Below are positions 7,402 through 16,145 of a stretch of 63,628 nucleotides of DNA, piece by piece. Numbering within the stretch: position 1 is the stretch's first letter; each line of letters begins with the position of its first letter. The notes under the pieces are model-generated. The model made no database searches and was not told where the DNA came from. It worked only from the letters and a program-made list of their open reading frames with translations. Made by a program: the position numbers and the translations under genes. This DNA comes from Terrimonas sp. (GTDB lineage: Bacteria; Bacteroidota; Bacteroidia; Chitinophagales; Chitinophagaceae), in assembly GCF_003075435.1 (NCBI RefSeq), contig NZ_QCZJ01000029.1, positions 1-63,628 on the forward strand. Direction: 5' to 3'.

Positions 7402-9951
7402 ATGCGTACAACACTTTTGATTTCTTTCGTAAGCCTTATCCTCTCCATACCTTCTTTTGCCCAAAATAAAAAAAAGGATACCACAGCGGTATCACCACCG
7501 AAAGCGCTTCCGGCTTTACCGGCCCCGGTTAAACCCGGGCCTAAGCCTTTTAAAGATGTAATTACCGATAAAGCAAAAGCTGATTCCGGTTTATTTATCG
7601 TACATAAGGTTGATGATAAATACTTTTTTGAAATACCTGATTCACTTTTAGGGAGGGAAATTCTTGTAGTTAACCGTATTTCAAAGGCGGCAGCAGGCAT
7701 GCGCAATTTTTTCTTTGGCTACGCAGGAGATATGATAGGAAGTAATGTAATACGTTTTGATAAGGGACCCAATAATAAGCTGTTTCTTAAAAAGGTTTCA
7801 TTTGATGAAATTTCTAAAGATTCATCCAAGCCGATGTTTAAAGCGGTTACCAACTCTAATGTGCTGCCTATTGTAGCTTCCTTCGACATAAAGGTGGCTA
7901 AATCTGATTCAAACGGAACTGTTATTGATTTTACCGACTTTATATCCGGTGATAATGATGTGCTTTTTTTTGCATCCAACGCCAAAAGTGCTTTCCAGGT
8001 CGGCGGTTATCAATCTGATAAATCCTATATTCTGAATGTAAGAAGCTACCCTGTAAATATTGAAATCAAAACAGTAAAAACCTATAGCAAAGGTGGTGGC
8101 ATGACGATGGGAGTGCCATCTGCCGGAAGCGGAGGCGTGCAAAATGTTTTATATACGCTTGAGCTGAACAGCTCGATGGTACTATTGCCCAAAACACCTG
8201 CACAGCAAAGATTTTTTGACCCGCGGGTAGGATATTTCGCGAGAAGATATACCGATTTTGACGCTAACCCCCAGGGCGTGAAAGATATTTCAATAATAGT
8301 ACGATGGAAACTGGAGCCGAAAGATGAGGATATAGAAAAATACAAACGGGGCGAACTGGTAGAGCCTAAAAAACAAATTGTATATTATATAGACCCTGCA
8401 ACGCCCCAAAAATGGGTGCCCTATCTTATACAGGGCGTAAACGACTGGCAGGATGCATTTGAAAAAGCAGGGTTTAAAAATGCGATTGTTGCCAAAGTAG
8501 CTCCAACGCCTGAAGAGGATTCGACCTGGAGCCTGGAAGATGCAAGATTTTCTGCAATTGTATATAAACCATCGGTTATACCCAATGCCAGCGGACCTAA
8601 TATACACGATCCCCGTTCAGGAGAAATACTGGAGAGCCATATCAACTGGTATCATAATGTGATGAACCTTTTACGTAACTGGTATTTTATTCAATGTGCA
8701 CCTGTAGACCCCAAAGCCAGGAAGATGGAATTTGATGACGAGCTGATGGGACAGTTAATCAGGTTTGTTTCCTCGCATGAAGTTGGACATACGCTTGGCC
8801 TGCGTCACAATTTCGGCTCAAGTTCAAGTGTACCTGTTGAAAAGCTCAGGGATAAGGCATGGGTTGAAGCCAATGGTCATACGCCATCTATAATGGATTA
8901 TGCGCGTTTTAATTATGTAGCTCAGCCGGAAGATAATATTTCGGAAAAAGGATTGTTTCCAAGAATCGGCGATTATGACAAATGGGCTATTGAATGGGGT
9001 TACCGCTGGTTTCCGGAGGCAACTACCCCTGAAGCAGAAGTTCCTGTTCTCAATAAAATGACCATTGAAAAAGCAAAAGACAGAAGGTATTGGTTTGGTA
9101 CGGAAAGCAGCATGGATGATCCCCGTTCGCAAAATGAAGACCTTGGGGATAATGCTATGAAAGCAGGCGCTTATGGTATAAAAAACCTGCAGCGTATTGT
9201 GCCCAATTTAATGGAATGGACCAAAGAGCCTGATAAGGATTATGAGAACCTTTCTGATATGTATAGTGAAGTAACCACGCAGTTTGGAAGATATATGGGA
9301 CATGTGGTAAAGAATATCGGTGGCATATATGAAACGCCTAAAACAGTTGAGCAGCAGGGTACAGTATATGAGTATGTGCCTAAAGCCATTCAGAAAGAAG
9401 CGATGCTGTTTTTGAACAAACAATTATTTGCAACACCAGGCTGGCTTATTAACAACAATATATTGAACAGGATTGGCAATACCGGCATATCTGTAATAAG
9501 TGCAAGGCAGGAGGCTGTTTTGGGCAGGCTGATCAGTACTACCACCATCAATAAATTACTAAGCATGGAGGCTGAGCTGAATGACAATGCCTACAAAGCT
9601 GCAGATATGCTTGATGACCTGAGAGGTGGCATATGGAGTGAGCTCAGATCCAGGAAACCTATAGAGATATACAGGCGTAACCTTCAGAAATCGTATGTTG
9701 AAAGAATTGGGCAGATCGTTAATCCGGCGTCAACGCCTTCAGTTGGTGGTATATTCTTTAGCATTGGTGCTCCTGCGGCAATGACGGATACTAAAAAAAG
9801 TGACATCATATCTGTGCTGAAGGCAAACCTGCGTTCGCTTCGTACCGAAATAAAAGCGGCTTATCCTTTAATTAATGATAAAATGACTCAATATCACCTG
9901 CAGGATGTAGCAGACAGAATTGACAGGATTCTTGATCCGGGAGGTAAATAA
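7402..9951 (+). CDS. Secreted zinc-dependent metalloprotease (DUF5117/DUF5118 type)
   Basis: An 849-residue exported protease. The ATG at 7402 gives a good signal peptide (MRTTLLISFVSLILSIPSFA, cleaved before QNKKKD); the longer frame from 7348 adds unsupported residues. After a proline-rich stretch come the N-terminal beta-rich domains seen in this Bacteroidota/Proteobacteria family. The catalytic motif HEVGHTLGLRHNF lies at residues 459-471, a metzincin-like HExxHxxGxxH with three zinc ligands and the catalytic glutamate. A SIMDYARFNY Met-turn-like segment follows about 40 residues later. It stands alone on the plus strand. Its substrate is unknown. Confidence 0.88.
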   Translation: MRTTLLISFVSLILSIPSFAQNKKKDTTAVSPPKALPALPAPVKPGPKPFKDVITDKAKADSGLFIVHKVDDKYFFEIPDSLLGREILVVNRISKAAAGMRNFFFGYAGDMIGSNVIRFDKGPNNKLFLKKVSFDEISKDSSKPMFKAVTNSNVLPIVASFDIKVAKSDSNGTVIDFTDFISGDNDVLFFASNAKSAFQVGGYQSDKSYILNVRSYPVNIEIKTVKTYSKGGGMTMGVPSAGSGGVQNVLYTLELNSSMVLLPKTPAQQRFFDPRVGYFARRYTDFDANPQGVKDISIIVRWKLEPKDEDIEKYKRGELVEPKKQIVYYIDPATPQKWVPYLIQGVNDWQDAFEKAGFKNAIVAKVAPTPEEDSTWSLEDARFSAIVYKPSVIPNASGPNIHDPRSGEILESHINWYHNVMNLLRNWYFIQCAPVDPKARKMEFDDELMGQLIRFVSSHEVGHTLGLRHNFGSSSSVPVEKLRDKAWVEANGHTPSIMDYARFNYVAQPEDNISEKGLFPRIGDYDKWAIEWGYRWFPEATTPEAEVPVLNKMTIEKAKDRRYWFGTESSMDDPRSQNEDLGDNAMKAGAYGIKNLQRIVPNLMEWTKEPDKDYENLSDMYSEVTTQFGRYMGHVVKNIGGIYETPKTVEQQGTVYEYVPKAIQKEAMLFLNKQLFATPGWLINNNILNRIGNTGISVISARQEAVLGRLISTTTINKLLSMEAELNDNAYKAADMLDDLRGGIWSELRSRKPIEIYRRNLQKSYVERIGQIVNPASTPSVGGIFFSIGAPAAMTDTKKSDIISVLKANLRSLRTEIKAAYPLINDKMTQYHLQDVADRIDRILDPGGK

Positions 9952-9970
9952 ATAATAATAGTGCATTCAA

Positions 9971-10014
9971 CAAAGGGGGATGTTTTAAATCTAAGGGCAT
10001 CACCCTTTGCTTTT
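9971..10014 (+). terminator. Intrinsic terminator after the metalloprotease gene
   Basis: CAAAGGGGGATG (9971-9982) pairs with CATCACCCTTTG (9998-10009) with one mismatch in 12, followed by CTTTT. It begins 20 bp past the protease stop codon. Confidence 0.65.
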
Positions 10015-10181
10015 GGGGAACACATCACATTCGTATCGGGTGATGATGCTTACAGAATACTCATACCTGCAATTCCGGTAATAGATAAGTAACAATACCT
10101 GTAATCTATACTGCTTAAACAGCCCAGATATTAGCCGGCTGTAATGGCAGTTTTTGAAGCAACCTGCTGTTCTTTAAATAC

Positions 10182-10212
10182 AAAATCCATCACTTTAAGG
10201 TGATGGATTTTT
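10182..10212. terminator. Bidirectional terminator between convergent transcripts
   Basis: AAAATCCATCAC (10182-10193) pairs perfectly with GTGATGGATTTT (10200-10211), with a 6-nt loop and T-rich flanks on both strands (TTTTT on plus; TTTT then GTATTT on minus). It lies 22 bp past the end of the respiratory operon and can also back up termination of the protease gene. Confidence 0.75.
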
Positions 10213-10233
10213 CTATTTTGAAATATCTATGTA

Positions 10234-10671
10234 TTAATCCGCTTTGGGTTTATGCTGATCGTGCGGTACAGCCTGCTGTTCAGTAGCCGGTTTATCGTAC
10301 CTGTTGCGTAAATTTCTCCATGCTACACCATCCCATAAAAACGCAAGAATAAACCAGATGAATAATAGCAGCGGCACCAATACGGTAAGACGCATATTCC
10401 TTATTTCATCGCCCAGGTGCATGAATATGGAAACGATATAAACGGCTTTACACAATGATAATATGATCATTGCTCCTTTCACAAAAAGCAATAAAAATCC
10501 TTCAAGGTGAAACGCATAATGCGATAATCCAAGCGCTAGTTCTGCTATGGTAAGCACCAGCAATATCCAGAAGGTCTTCCATATTCTTTTGGTATTAGGC
10601 GCCGGCTCGTGAGCAAAAGTAATTTCAGGTGAAGCTACTCCGTGTTCCGTATGATGTTCATGTGATGACAT
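10234..10671 (-). CDS. Cytochrome c oxidase subunit IV family protein
   Basis: A 145-residue membrane protein and the last gene of the respiratory operon. Three helices are visible (FWILLVLTIAELALGL, FLLLFVKGAMIILSLCKAVY, LVPLLLFIWFILAFLW), with the helix-II segment YIVSIFMHLGDE typical of the prokaryotic COX4/CyoD family, an assembly or stability subunit. The N-terminal tail is histidine-rich (SSHEHHTEHG), as is that of subunit I. It lies 29 bp after the subunit III gene. Confidence 0.85.
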   Translation of the reverse strand: MSSHEHHTEHGVASPEITFAHEPAPNTKRIWKTFWILLVLTIAELALGLSHYAFHLEGFLLLFVKGAMIILSLCKAVYIVSIFMHLGDEIRNMRLTVLVPLLLFIWFILAFLWDGVAWRNLRNRYDKPATEQQAVPHDQHKPKAD

Positions 10672-10700
10672 ATCCGAAATAATTTTTTATTAATGCCTGA

Positions 10701-11444
10701 TTAAATAAGATAAAAACAAAGGAATACAAATACCCAAACCAAGTCCACAAAGTGCCAGTACAAACCGATTTTTTCAATCATTTCATAATGACCCAGATTA
10801 TCAAACCGTCCCATCTTGGTCCATACAAAGGCTAATACCAGCAGGCATACCCCGCTAAAAACGTGAAACCCGTGAAAACCTGTTATTCCAAAGAAGAAAC
10901 CCCCAAATCCAACAGGTCCCGGTGTTGTAACCGCGTGTCCGTCATGCATTAATCCGGGTACAGCAGGTCCGTAAGGGTTTTGTGTTATGGTTGCCCCTAT
11001 TTCTTTGATTTGTCCATCTACCAATACTGCGTGGCTTCCGGTGATCATGTGTGTCCACTCCCATGCCTGGCAGCTTAAGAATAAAGAACCACCGAGTATA
11101 GTCCACAGCAACCATTTTTCAACGCCTGCACGGTTTCTTTTATGCCCTTCATGCACTGCCAATACCATTGTAACAGAGCTCATGATCAATATAAAAGTCA
11201 TTAAGCTCACAAATGCAAGCGGCAGGTTTGCATGTCCCATTAAAGGAAATGCGTTGAATACATGGTTAGGATCAGGCCAATAGTTCTGGCTTACACGTAT
11301 GGTGCCATAAGAAATCAGTAATGCCCCGAAAGTAAAAGTGTCACTCAACAGGAAAATCCACATCATGAGCTTTCCATAACTTACATTATAAGGGCTTTTT
11401 CCTCCCGTCCACCATTTATATCCGGCCGGTACGTGTGTTGACAT
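10701..11444 (-). CDS. Cytochrome c oxidase subunit III
   Basis: A 247-residue COX3-family membrane protein. It has the N-terminal KLMMWIFLLSDTFTFGALLI helix with the conserved Ser-Asp, the LFLSCQAWEWTHMI region, and the signature ending FGITGFHGFHVFSG then EKIGLYWHFVDLVWVFVFLC. Subunit III stabilises the oxidase core and its proton uptake. It is the longer of two adjacent subunit III-like genes. Confidence 0.92.
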   Translation of the reverse strand: MSTHVPAGYKWWTGGKSPYNVSYGKLMMWIFLLSDTFTFGALLISYGTIRVSQNYWPDPNHVFNAFPLMGHANLPLAFVSLMTFILIMSSVTMVLAVHEGHKRNRAGVEKWLLWTILGGSLFLSCQAWEWTHMITGSHAVLVDGQIKEIGATITQNPYGPAVPGLMHDGHAVTTPGPVGFGGFFFGITGFHGFHVFSGVCLLVLAFVWTKMGRFDNLGHYEMIEKIGLYWHFVDLVWVFVFLCFYLI

Positions 11445-11479
11445 GCAGTTGAATTTTTATTAAAAAATAACCAATTATA

Positions 11480-12043
11480 TTAATGCAATAAGCTGAAAAA
11501 TACAAACAGGTATACCCACAACAGGTCTACGAAATGCCAGTACGTCGTCATAATCTCAATGGGCACACTATCGTAATTTCTCTTTTTCTTACCATATACC
11601 CTGCTCACTATAACAAGCATCGCAATCAGTCCCCCCAGTACGTGTAAGACATGCACCCCTGCTATCGCTAAAATAAACGAATACGCAGGATTAGATCCGA
11701 TACCTATCATTTTCATTCCATTTGCCTGGAATTGATAGAACCCGTTGATCTGCATAATCATAAACACAATGCCTAATATAGCAGTAATACCAAAGAACAA
11801 CCTGTATCTCGCCATCTCCCTTTCCCTGAAAGCTTTTAATGCCACCTGGATGGTAACACTGCTTACCAGCATCACAATGGTAGAGTATAGAAATATGCGT
11901 GGTAATGTAAAACTTTCCCACCCCGGCTGACTGCGCTTTACAATATAAGCGCTTGTCAAACCTGCAAACATCATTATTATACCCGCCAAACCCAACCACA
12001 GGTTAAACTTGTACGGATGAATTTTTTTTTGCTCCACAGTCAT
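11480..12043 (-). CDS. Second heme-copper oxidase subunit III-like protein
   Basis: A 187-residue COX3 paralogue with five helices and the family-typical ending (HVLHVLGGLIAMLVIV, then TTYWHFVDLLWVYLFVFF). The start is uncertain: ATGs at 12043 (MTVEQKKIHP), 12055 and 12088 are in frame, but the longest reaches into a repeat tract that fills the gap to ctaB, so I prefer 12043. In this type of operon a short five-helix and a longer seven-helix subunit III sit side by side and probably both join the complex. Confidence 0.88.
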   Translation of the reverse strand: MTVEQKKIHPYKFNLWLGLAGIIMMFAGLTSAYIVKRSQPGWESFTLPRIFLYSTIVMLVSSVTIQVALKAFREREMARYRLFFGITAILGIVFMIMQINGFYQFQANGMKMIGIGSNPAYSFILAIAGVHVLHVLGGLIAMLVIVSRVYGKKKRNYDSVPIEIMTTYWHFVDLLWVYLFVFFSLLH

Positions 12044-12060
12044 TACATCACCCATTGGTA

Positions 12061-12214
12061 TTTCTGATTTCTGATTTGAGATTTTCAATTACTCACATTC
12101 CTTCACTCGTTTTCAAATCTTCAAATCACCTTATTTTCAAATTCATTTCCACATTTTCATATGCCCGCATTCCTTCTCCCTATTTTCAAATTTTCAAATT
12201 ACGTTATTTTCAAA
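12061..12214. repeat. AT-rich word repeat (TTTCAAAT family), copy 1
   Basis: The spacer between ctaB and the short subunit III gene is built of reiterated TTTTCAAATTTTCAAAT-type words, with TTTCTGATTTCTGATTTGAGATTTTC at the start of the tract broken into similar units, and ACATTCCTTC and CATTCCTTCTCCC motifs between them. The same words recur at 25388-25424 and 33151-33224. It lies inside an otherwise tightly packed operon. Confidence 0.6.
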
Positions 12215-13123
12215 TTATACCCCCGCCACCTTATCCGCCAGCAGGCTCAAAAGCACTACCGGCAAATAAATATAAGAACTGAACATTACCCTTCTTGCCG
12301 CCTGCACCGTCATCTCTCTATATAAACGTATACTTTGCCATACCATAAAAAGATTGGCGAGTAATACTATTATTAAGCTTACCTGTCCGCTCATATTCAA
12401 TAACCATGGCAACACACCTACCGGTATCATCAGCAATGAATAGATCACCGCCTGAATGGCTGAATATTTGGTTGGTCCGGCGGTAGAAGGCATCAGTTTA
12501 AACCCTGCCCTGCTGTAATCATTATGCGCTACCCAGGCAATAGCCCAGAAATGAGGGAATTGCCATAGAAACTGGATACCAAACAGCACCCAGCCGCCAG
12601 CGCTTAATTCATCTGTTCCGGCTACCCAGCCAATCAGGCAGGGTAATGCACCAGGCACAGCACCCACAAGAACCGATACCGAGCTGATTTTTTTCAGAGG
12701 TGTATAAATAAACCCATAAATAACCAGGCTTACAATACCCAATACAGCAGCAGTCCAGTTAAACCAATAGCCAATGATCAATGTGCCCGCAATGCCGGCA
12801 ACAGCGGCAAAAGCCGAGGCTTCATTTACACTCATCTTTCCATTTGCCACAGGCCGTTTGGCGGTACGCTTCATCAGTGCATCAGTATCCTTTTCCGCTA
12901 TCTGGTTAATGGCATTGGCAGAACCTGTGATCAGCATTCCTCCAATCAGTAATAAAAGAACTGACAGTAAATTGAAAGTAATATTCGGCGCCATCAAATA
13001 ACTCAGCACACTGGAGAATACCACTGTAAAACTCAGGGTAAACTTTATCAGCAGCATGTAGTCCTTGAGTTTATCAACCACTACAAAAGATGCTGAACGT
13101 TGTAGCCTGTCCTGTGATTCCAT
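12215..13123 (-). CDS. ctaB: Heme O synthase (protoheme IX farnesyltransferase)
   Basis: This enzyme adds a farnesyl group to heme B to make heme O for the oxidase. The 302-residue UbiA-family membrane protein has the first prenyl-diphosphate motif (SANAINQIAEKDTDALMKRT with the N-x-x-x-D-x-x-x-D pattern and RTAKRP), followed by the second loop region WQFPHFWAIAWVAHNDY. About eight to nine helices are predicted by eye. The ATG at 13123 (MESQDRL) is chosen over a TTG at 13132. It lies within the oxidase operon between subunit I and subunit III. Confidence 0.93.
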   Translation of the reverse strand: MESQDRLQRSASFVVVDKLKDYMLLIKFTLSFTVVFSSVLSYLMAPNITFNLLSVLLLLIGGMLITGSANAINQIAEKDTDALMKRTAKRPVANGKMSVNEASAFAAVAGIAGTLIIGYWFNWTAAVLGIVSLVIYGFIYTPLKKISSVSVLVGAVPGALPCLIGWVAGTDELSAGGWVLFGIQFLWQFPHFWAIAWVAHNDYSRAGFKLMPSTAGPTKYSAIQAVIYSLLMIPVGVLPWLLNMSGQVSLIIVLLANLFMVWQSIRLYREMTVQAARRVMFSSYIYLPVVLLSLLADKVAGV

Positions 13124-13171
13124 TACCTTCAAAAAACTCTATTTAGCAGGCTGATATTATCAGCCCGATCA

Positions 13172-14977
13172 TTAATGTGTTGATTCATCTTTCCCTACCG
13201 GCTCCGTCTGCGGAATAAAATCTTTACCGTCTTTACCGTAGTCATATGCCCAGCGATGTACTTCAGGTATTTCACCAGGCCAGTTACCGTGTCCGGGTCT
13301 GATCGGTGTTGTCCATTCCAATGTGTTGGCTCCCCATGGATTTTGTGTAGTAACTTTTCTTCCTTTAAAAATGGAATAGAAGAAGTTAAATACAAACATC
13401 AACTGTACGAGGAACGATAATATTGCCGCAAAGCTTATAACCCTGTTTAACTCAACAAAGTGTTTGAATGATTCCCATCCTGAATAATCATAATAACGAC
13501 GTGGCATCCCTGCAAAACCTTCGTAGTGCATGGGCCAGAAAATCACATATGCACAAACCATTGTTACCCAAAAATGGATATATCCCATAGTATTGTTCAT
13601 ATACCTGCCATACATTTTGGGGAACCAGTGGTAAATACCGGCAAACATACCCATGAACGCAGATACACCCATTACTATATGAAAGTGCGCAATTACGAAA
13701 TATGTATCATGCAGGTGCAGGTCAAGTGTTGAGTTTCCGAGGAAGATACCGGTTAAACCACCGGATATAAACATGCTCACAAAACCTACACAAAACAACA
13801 TGCCCGGCGTAAACCTGATATTACCACGCCACAGCGTAGTGATCCAGTTGAATACCTTAATAGCTGAAGGAACGGCAATGAGCAATGTAAGCAATACGAA
13901 TACCGAACCCAGGAACGGATTTAATCCCGTTACAAACATGTGATGCGCCCATACAAGGAATGCCAGCAACGCGATAGCGAACATTGAAGCGATCATCGCC
14001 ATATAACCGAATATCGGCTTTCGCGCATTGATTGACATTACTTCCGACACCAATCCCATGGTTGGAAGAATAATGATATATACTTCGGGGTGACCGAGGA
14101 ACCAGAACAAGTGCTGGTAAAGAATCGGGCTACCGCCTTCGTTAGGTAATATATTTCCACCAAGCACTATATCAGAAAGATAGAAGCTGGTACCAAGATG
14201 TCTGTCGAACAAAAGCAGAATAAAGCCGGAGAATAATACAGGGAAAGAAAGAATACCAAGTATAGCGGTAAACAATATAGCCCAGATGGTCAGGGGCAAT
14301 CTTGTCATTGTCATGCCCTTGGTGCGCATATTAAGAATAGTAGACACATAGTTCAAACCACCCAGTAACTGCGATACCACAAACATAGCCATACTGATCA
14401 GCCAAAGATCCATACCTATTTTAGACCCCTGTGATGCATCACCCAAAGCGCTCAATGGAGGGTATACTGTCCATCCACCAGAAGCAGGACCTGTTTGTAC
14501 AAACAAAGAAGCCATGATAATGATACTGGCCAATACGAAGAACCAATATGAAAGCATGTTCATGAACGGAGAAGCCATATCCCTTGCGCCAACCTGGTAA
14601 GGTATCAGCAGGTTAGCGAATGTACCGCTCAACCCTGCAGTAAGCACGAAAAACACCAGGATGGTTCCGTGCATTGTGCCCAATGCATAATAGAATTCCG
14701 GTTGAATCTTGCCATCTTTAGCCCAATGACCAAAAATATCTTCGAGCCAGGGAAGTGTGGCATCAGGATATCCTAACTGGATACGGAATAACACCGACAT
14801 CAACCCGCCTACAATAGCCCATATAATACCAGTGATCAAAAACTGTTTAGCGATCATTTTATGATCCTGGCTGAAAACATACTTTGTAATAAAAGTTTCA
14901 TGATGATGGTGTCCATCATGATGTTCATGTACTTCGTGAGGTATTACGCCGTGTTGTACTGCTATTTCGTTACTCAT
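13172..14977 (-). CDS. Cytochrome c oxidase subunit I
   Basis: The 601-residue catalytic subunit of a heme-copper oxidase, with 12 core helices. The active-site loop FLGHPEVYIIILPTMG contains the CuB histidine, the cross-linked tyrosine and the D-channel glutamate. AHHMFVTG carries two more CuB histidines, and HDTYFVIAHFHIVMG carries the heme ligands of helix X. The HPE glutamate and this spacing indicate an A-type oxidase. The N-terminus is unusually histidine-rich (HEVHEHHDGHHHHETF). It lies 41 bp downstream of subunit II. Confidence 0.95.
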   Translation of the reverse strand: MSNEIAVQHGVIPHEVHEHHDGHHHHETFITKYVFSQDHKMIAKQFLITGIIWAIVGGLMSVLFRIQLGYPDATLPWLEDIFGHWAKDGKIQPEFYYALGTMHGTILVFFVLTAGLSGTFANLLIPYQVGARDMASPFMNMLSYWFFVLASIIIMASLFVQTGPASGGWTVYPPLSALGDASQGSKIGMDLWLISMAMFVVSQLLGGLNYVSTILNMRTKGMTMTRLPLTIWAILFTAILGILSFPVLFSGFILLLFDRHLGTSFYLSDIVLGGNILPNEGGSPILYQHLFWFLGHPEVYIIILPTMGLVSEVMSINARKPIFGYMAMIASMFAIALLAFLVWAHHMFVTGLNPFLGSVFVLLTLLIAVPSAIKVFNWITTLWRGNIRFTPGMLFCVGFVSMFISGGLTGIFLGNSTLDLHLHDTYFVIAHFHIVMGVSAFMGMFAGIYHWFPKMYGRYMNNTMGYIHFWVTMVCAYVIFWPMHYEGFAGMPRRYYDYSGWESFKHFVELNRVISFAAILSFLVQLMFVFNFFYSIFKGRKVTTQNPWGANTLEWTTPIRPGHGNWPGEIPEVHRWAYDYGKDGKDFIPQTEPVGKDESTH

Positions 14978-15018
14978 TACACATTATTTTGTGACTCAAA
15001 GGGGTCGTATTAATCAAA

Positions 15019-16095
15019 TCAATGTTCGGCTTTGGGCTCAGCATTCGTTGCTGCTTTTACTGAATCAGAAACGGGAGGAGCCGTAGTGGCTGCCACAGCC
15101 GGGGCACCATCCGGATGTGCTGTAACATACTGTGGCTTTTGAGCGCTTATCCATTTATCAAACTCTTCCTGGGTTTCAACAATTATAGTTCCTTTCATTG
15201 AATAGTGTCCTGAACCACACATCTGGTCGCAGGATATTTCATATACAAAATTCTCATTGCCGGTCATTTCCTTCATCTTGGCGGTAGTATACTTTGGCGT
15301 AAACCACATGGTAGTAGGCGTACCCGGAACAGCGTCCATTTTTAACCGGAAGTGAGCCAGACCAACATCATGTATAACATCCTGTGAGCGGATGATCAGC
15401 TTAACAGGTTTATCCACTACAAGATGTAATTCAGAAGGATGCAGATCATCATGATTCGCCACATCTTTCCAATCCTGTCCAAGGGGATTTCCTTTAGCTG
15501 CATCTGTTAATTTAAAATGCTGCCTTCCCAATACTCCATCTTTACCCGGGTAGCGATATTCCCAGCCAAACTGGTGTCCAGTTACTTCTACTTCCATAGC
15601 TTCCTTAGGTGCTTCACCGGTAATTTTATACCAGTAATACAAACCGAAAGATACCAGCACGGTTAACGCGATTGCCGGAACAGCAGTCCACAATAACTCC
15701 AGTTTGTTGTTATGCGGGTAATAATGCGCTTTCCTCTTCTCATTAGCCTGGTATTTATATGCAAACCAGAAAAGTAATATCTGGGTTAAAACAAATACGA
15801 TACCTGTAATGGCAAGCGTAATCCACATCATGGTATCAATCTTCTCTCCGTGTTCTGAAGCTGAAGGCAGCCAAAGCAGTGTTTTTTTATAAAGCAGTTT
15901 ATTGCACCACCACGCGGCCGCTAAACCAACCACCAAAAAAACCAGCATTAAAAACGCGTTGATACGGTTATTTTGTTCAAAGGTTTTCTTTTCACCTTTA
16001 AGTACAGAAACATACTCACTTGCCTTTGCGATCTGGAAAATCACAATGAAAATCAGTACTAATATTATTACAACAAAATACTCGGTCCAGGTCAT
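15019..16095 (-). CDS. Cytochrome c oxidase subunit II (four membrane helices, no heme c domain)
   Basis: The 358-residue subunit carries the CuA centre. The cupredoxin domain has SCDQMCGSGHYSMKG, giving the C-x3-C-x3-H-x2-M set, an upstream HDVGL histidine, and the aromatic strip GHQFGWEYRYPG. Usual subunit II has two helices. Here four hydrophobic segments precede the domain (about residues 5-25, 48-65, 90-115 and 130-155), so two extra N-terminal helices are present. No CXXCH occurs, so this is not a caa3-type fusion; electrons probably arrive from complex III cytochrome domains. The C-terminal tail is low-complexity Ala/Pro/Thr. Confidence 0.93.
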   Translation of the reverse strand: MTWTEYFVVIILVLIFIVIFQIAKASEYVSVLKGEKKTFEQNNRINAFLMLVFLVVGLAAAWWCNKLLYKKTLLWLPSASEHGEKIDTMMWITLAITGIVFVLTQILLFWFAYKYQANEKRKAHYYPHNNKLELLWTAVPAIALTVLVSFGLYYWYKITGEAPKEAMEVEVTGHQFGWEYRYPGKDGVLGRQHFKLTDAAKGNPLGQDWKDVANHDDLHPSELHLVVDKPVKLIIRSQDVIHDVGLAHFRLKMDAVPGTPTTMWFTPKYTTAKMKEMTGNENFVYEISCDQMCGSGHYSMKGTIIVETQEEFDKWISAQKPQYVTAHPDGAPAVAATTAPPVSDSVKAATNAEPKAEH

Positions 16096-16145
16096 TTTAT
16101 TAAATATTATACTTTAATAATTGCTTGCTTATTTTAATGCTCGTC

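Noticed and set aside
9952-10233. Small RNA gene between the protease and the oxidase operon
   Set aside because: The structured parts are explained by two terminators; no promoter-like box or independent structure was seen.
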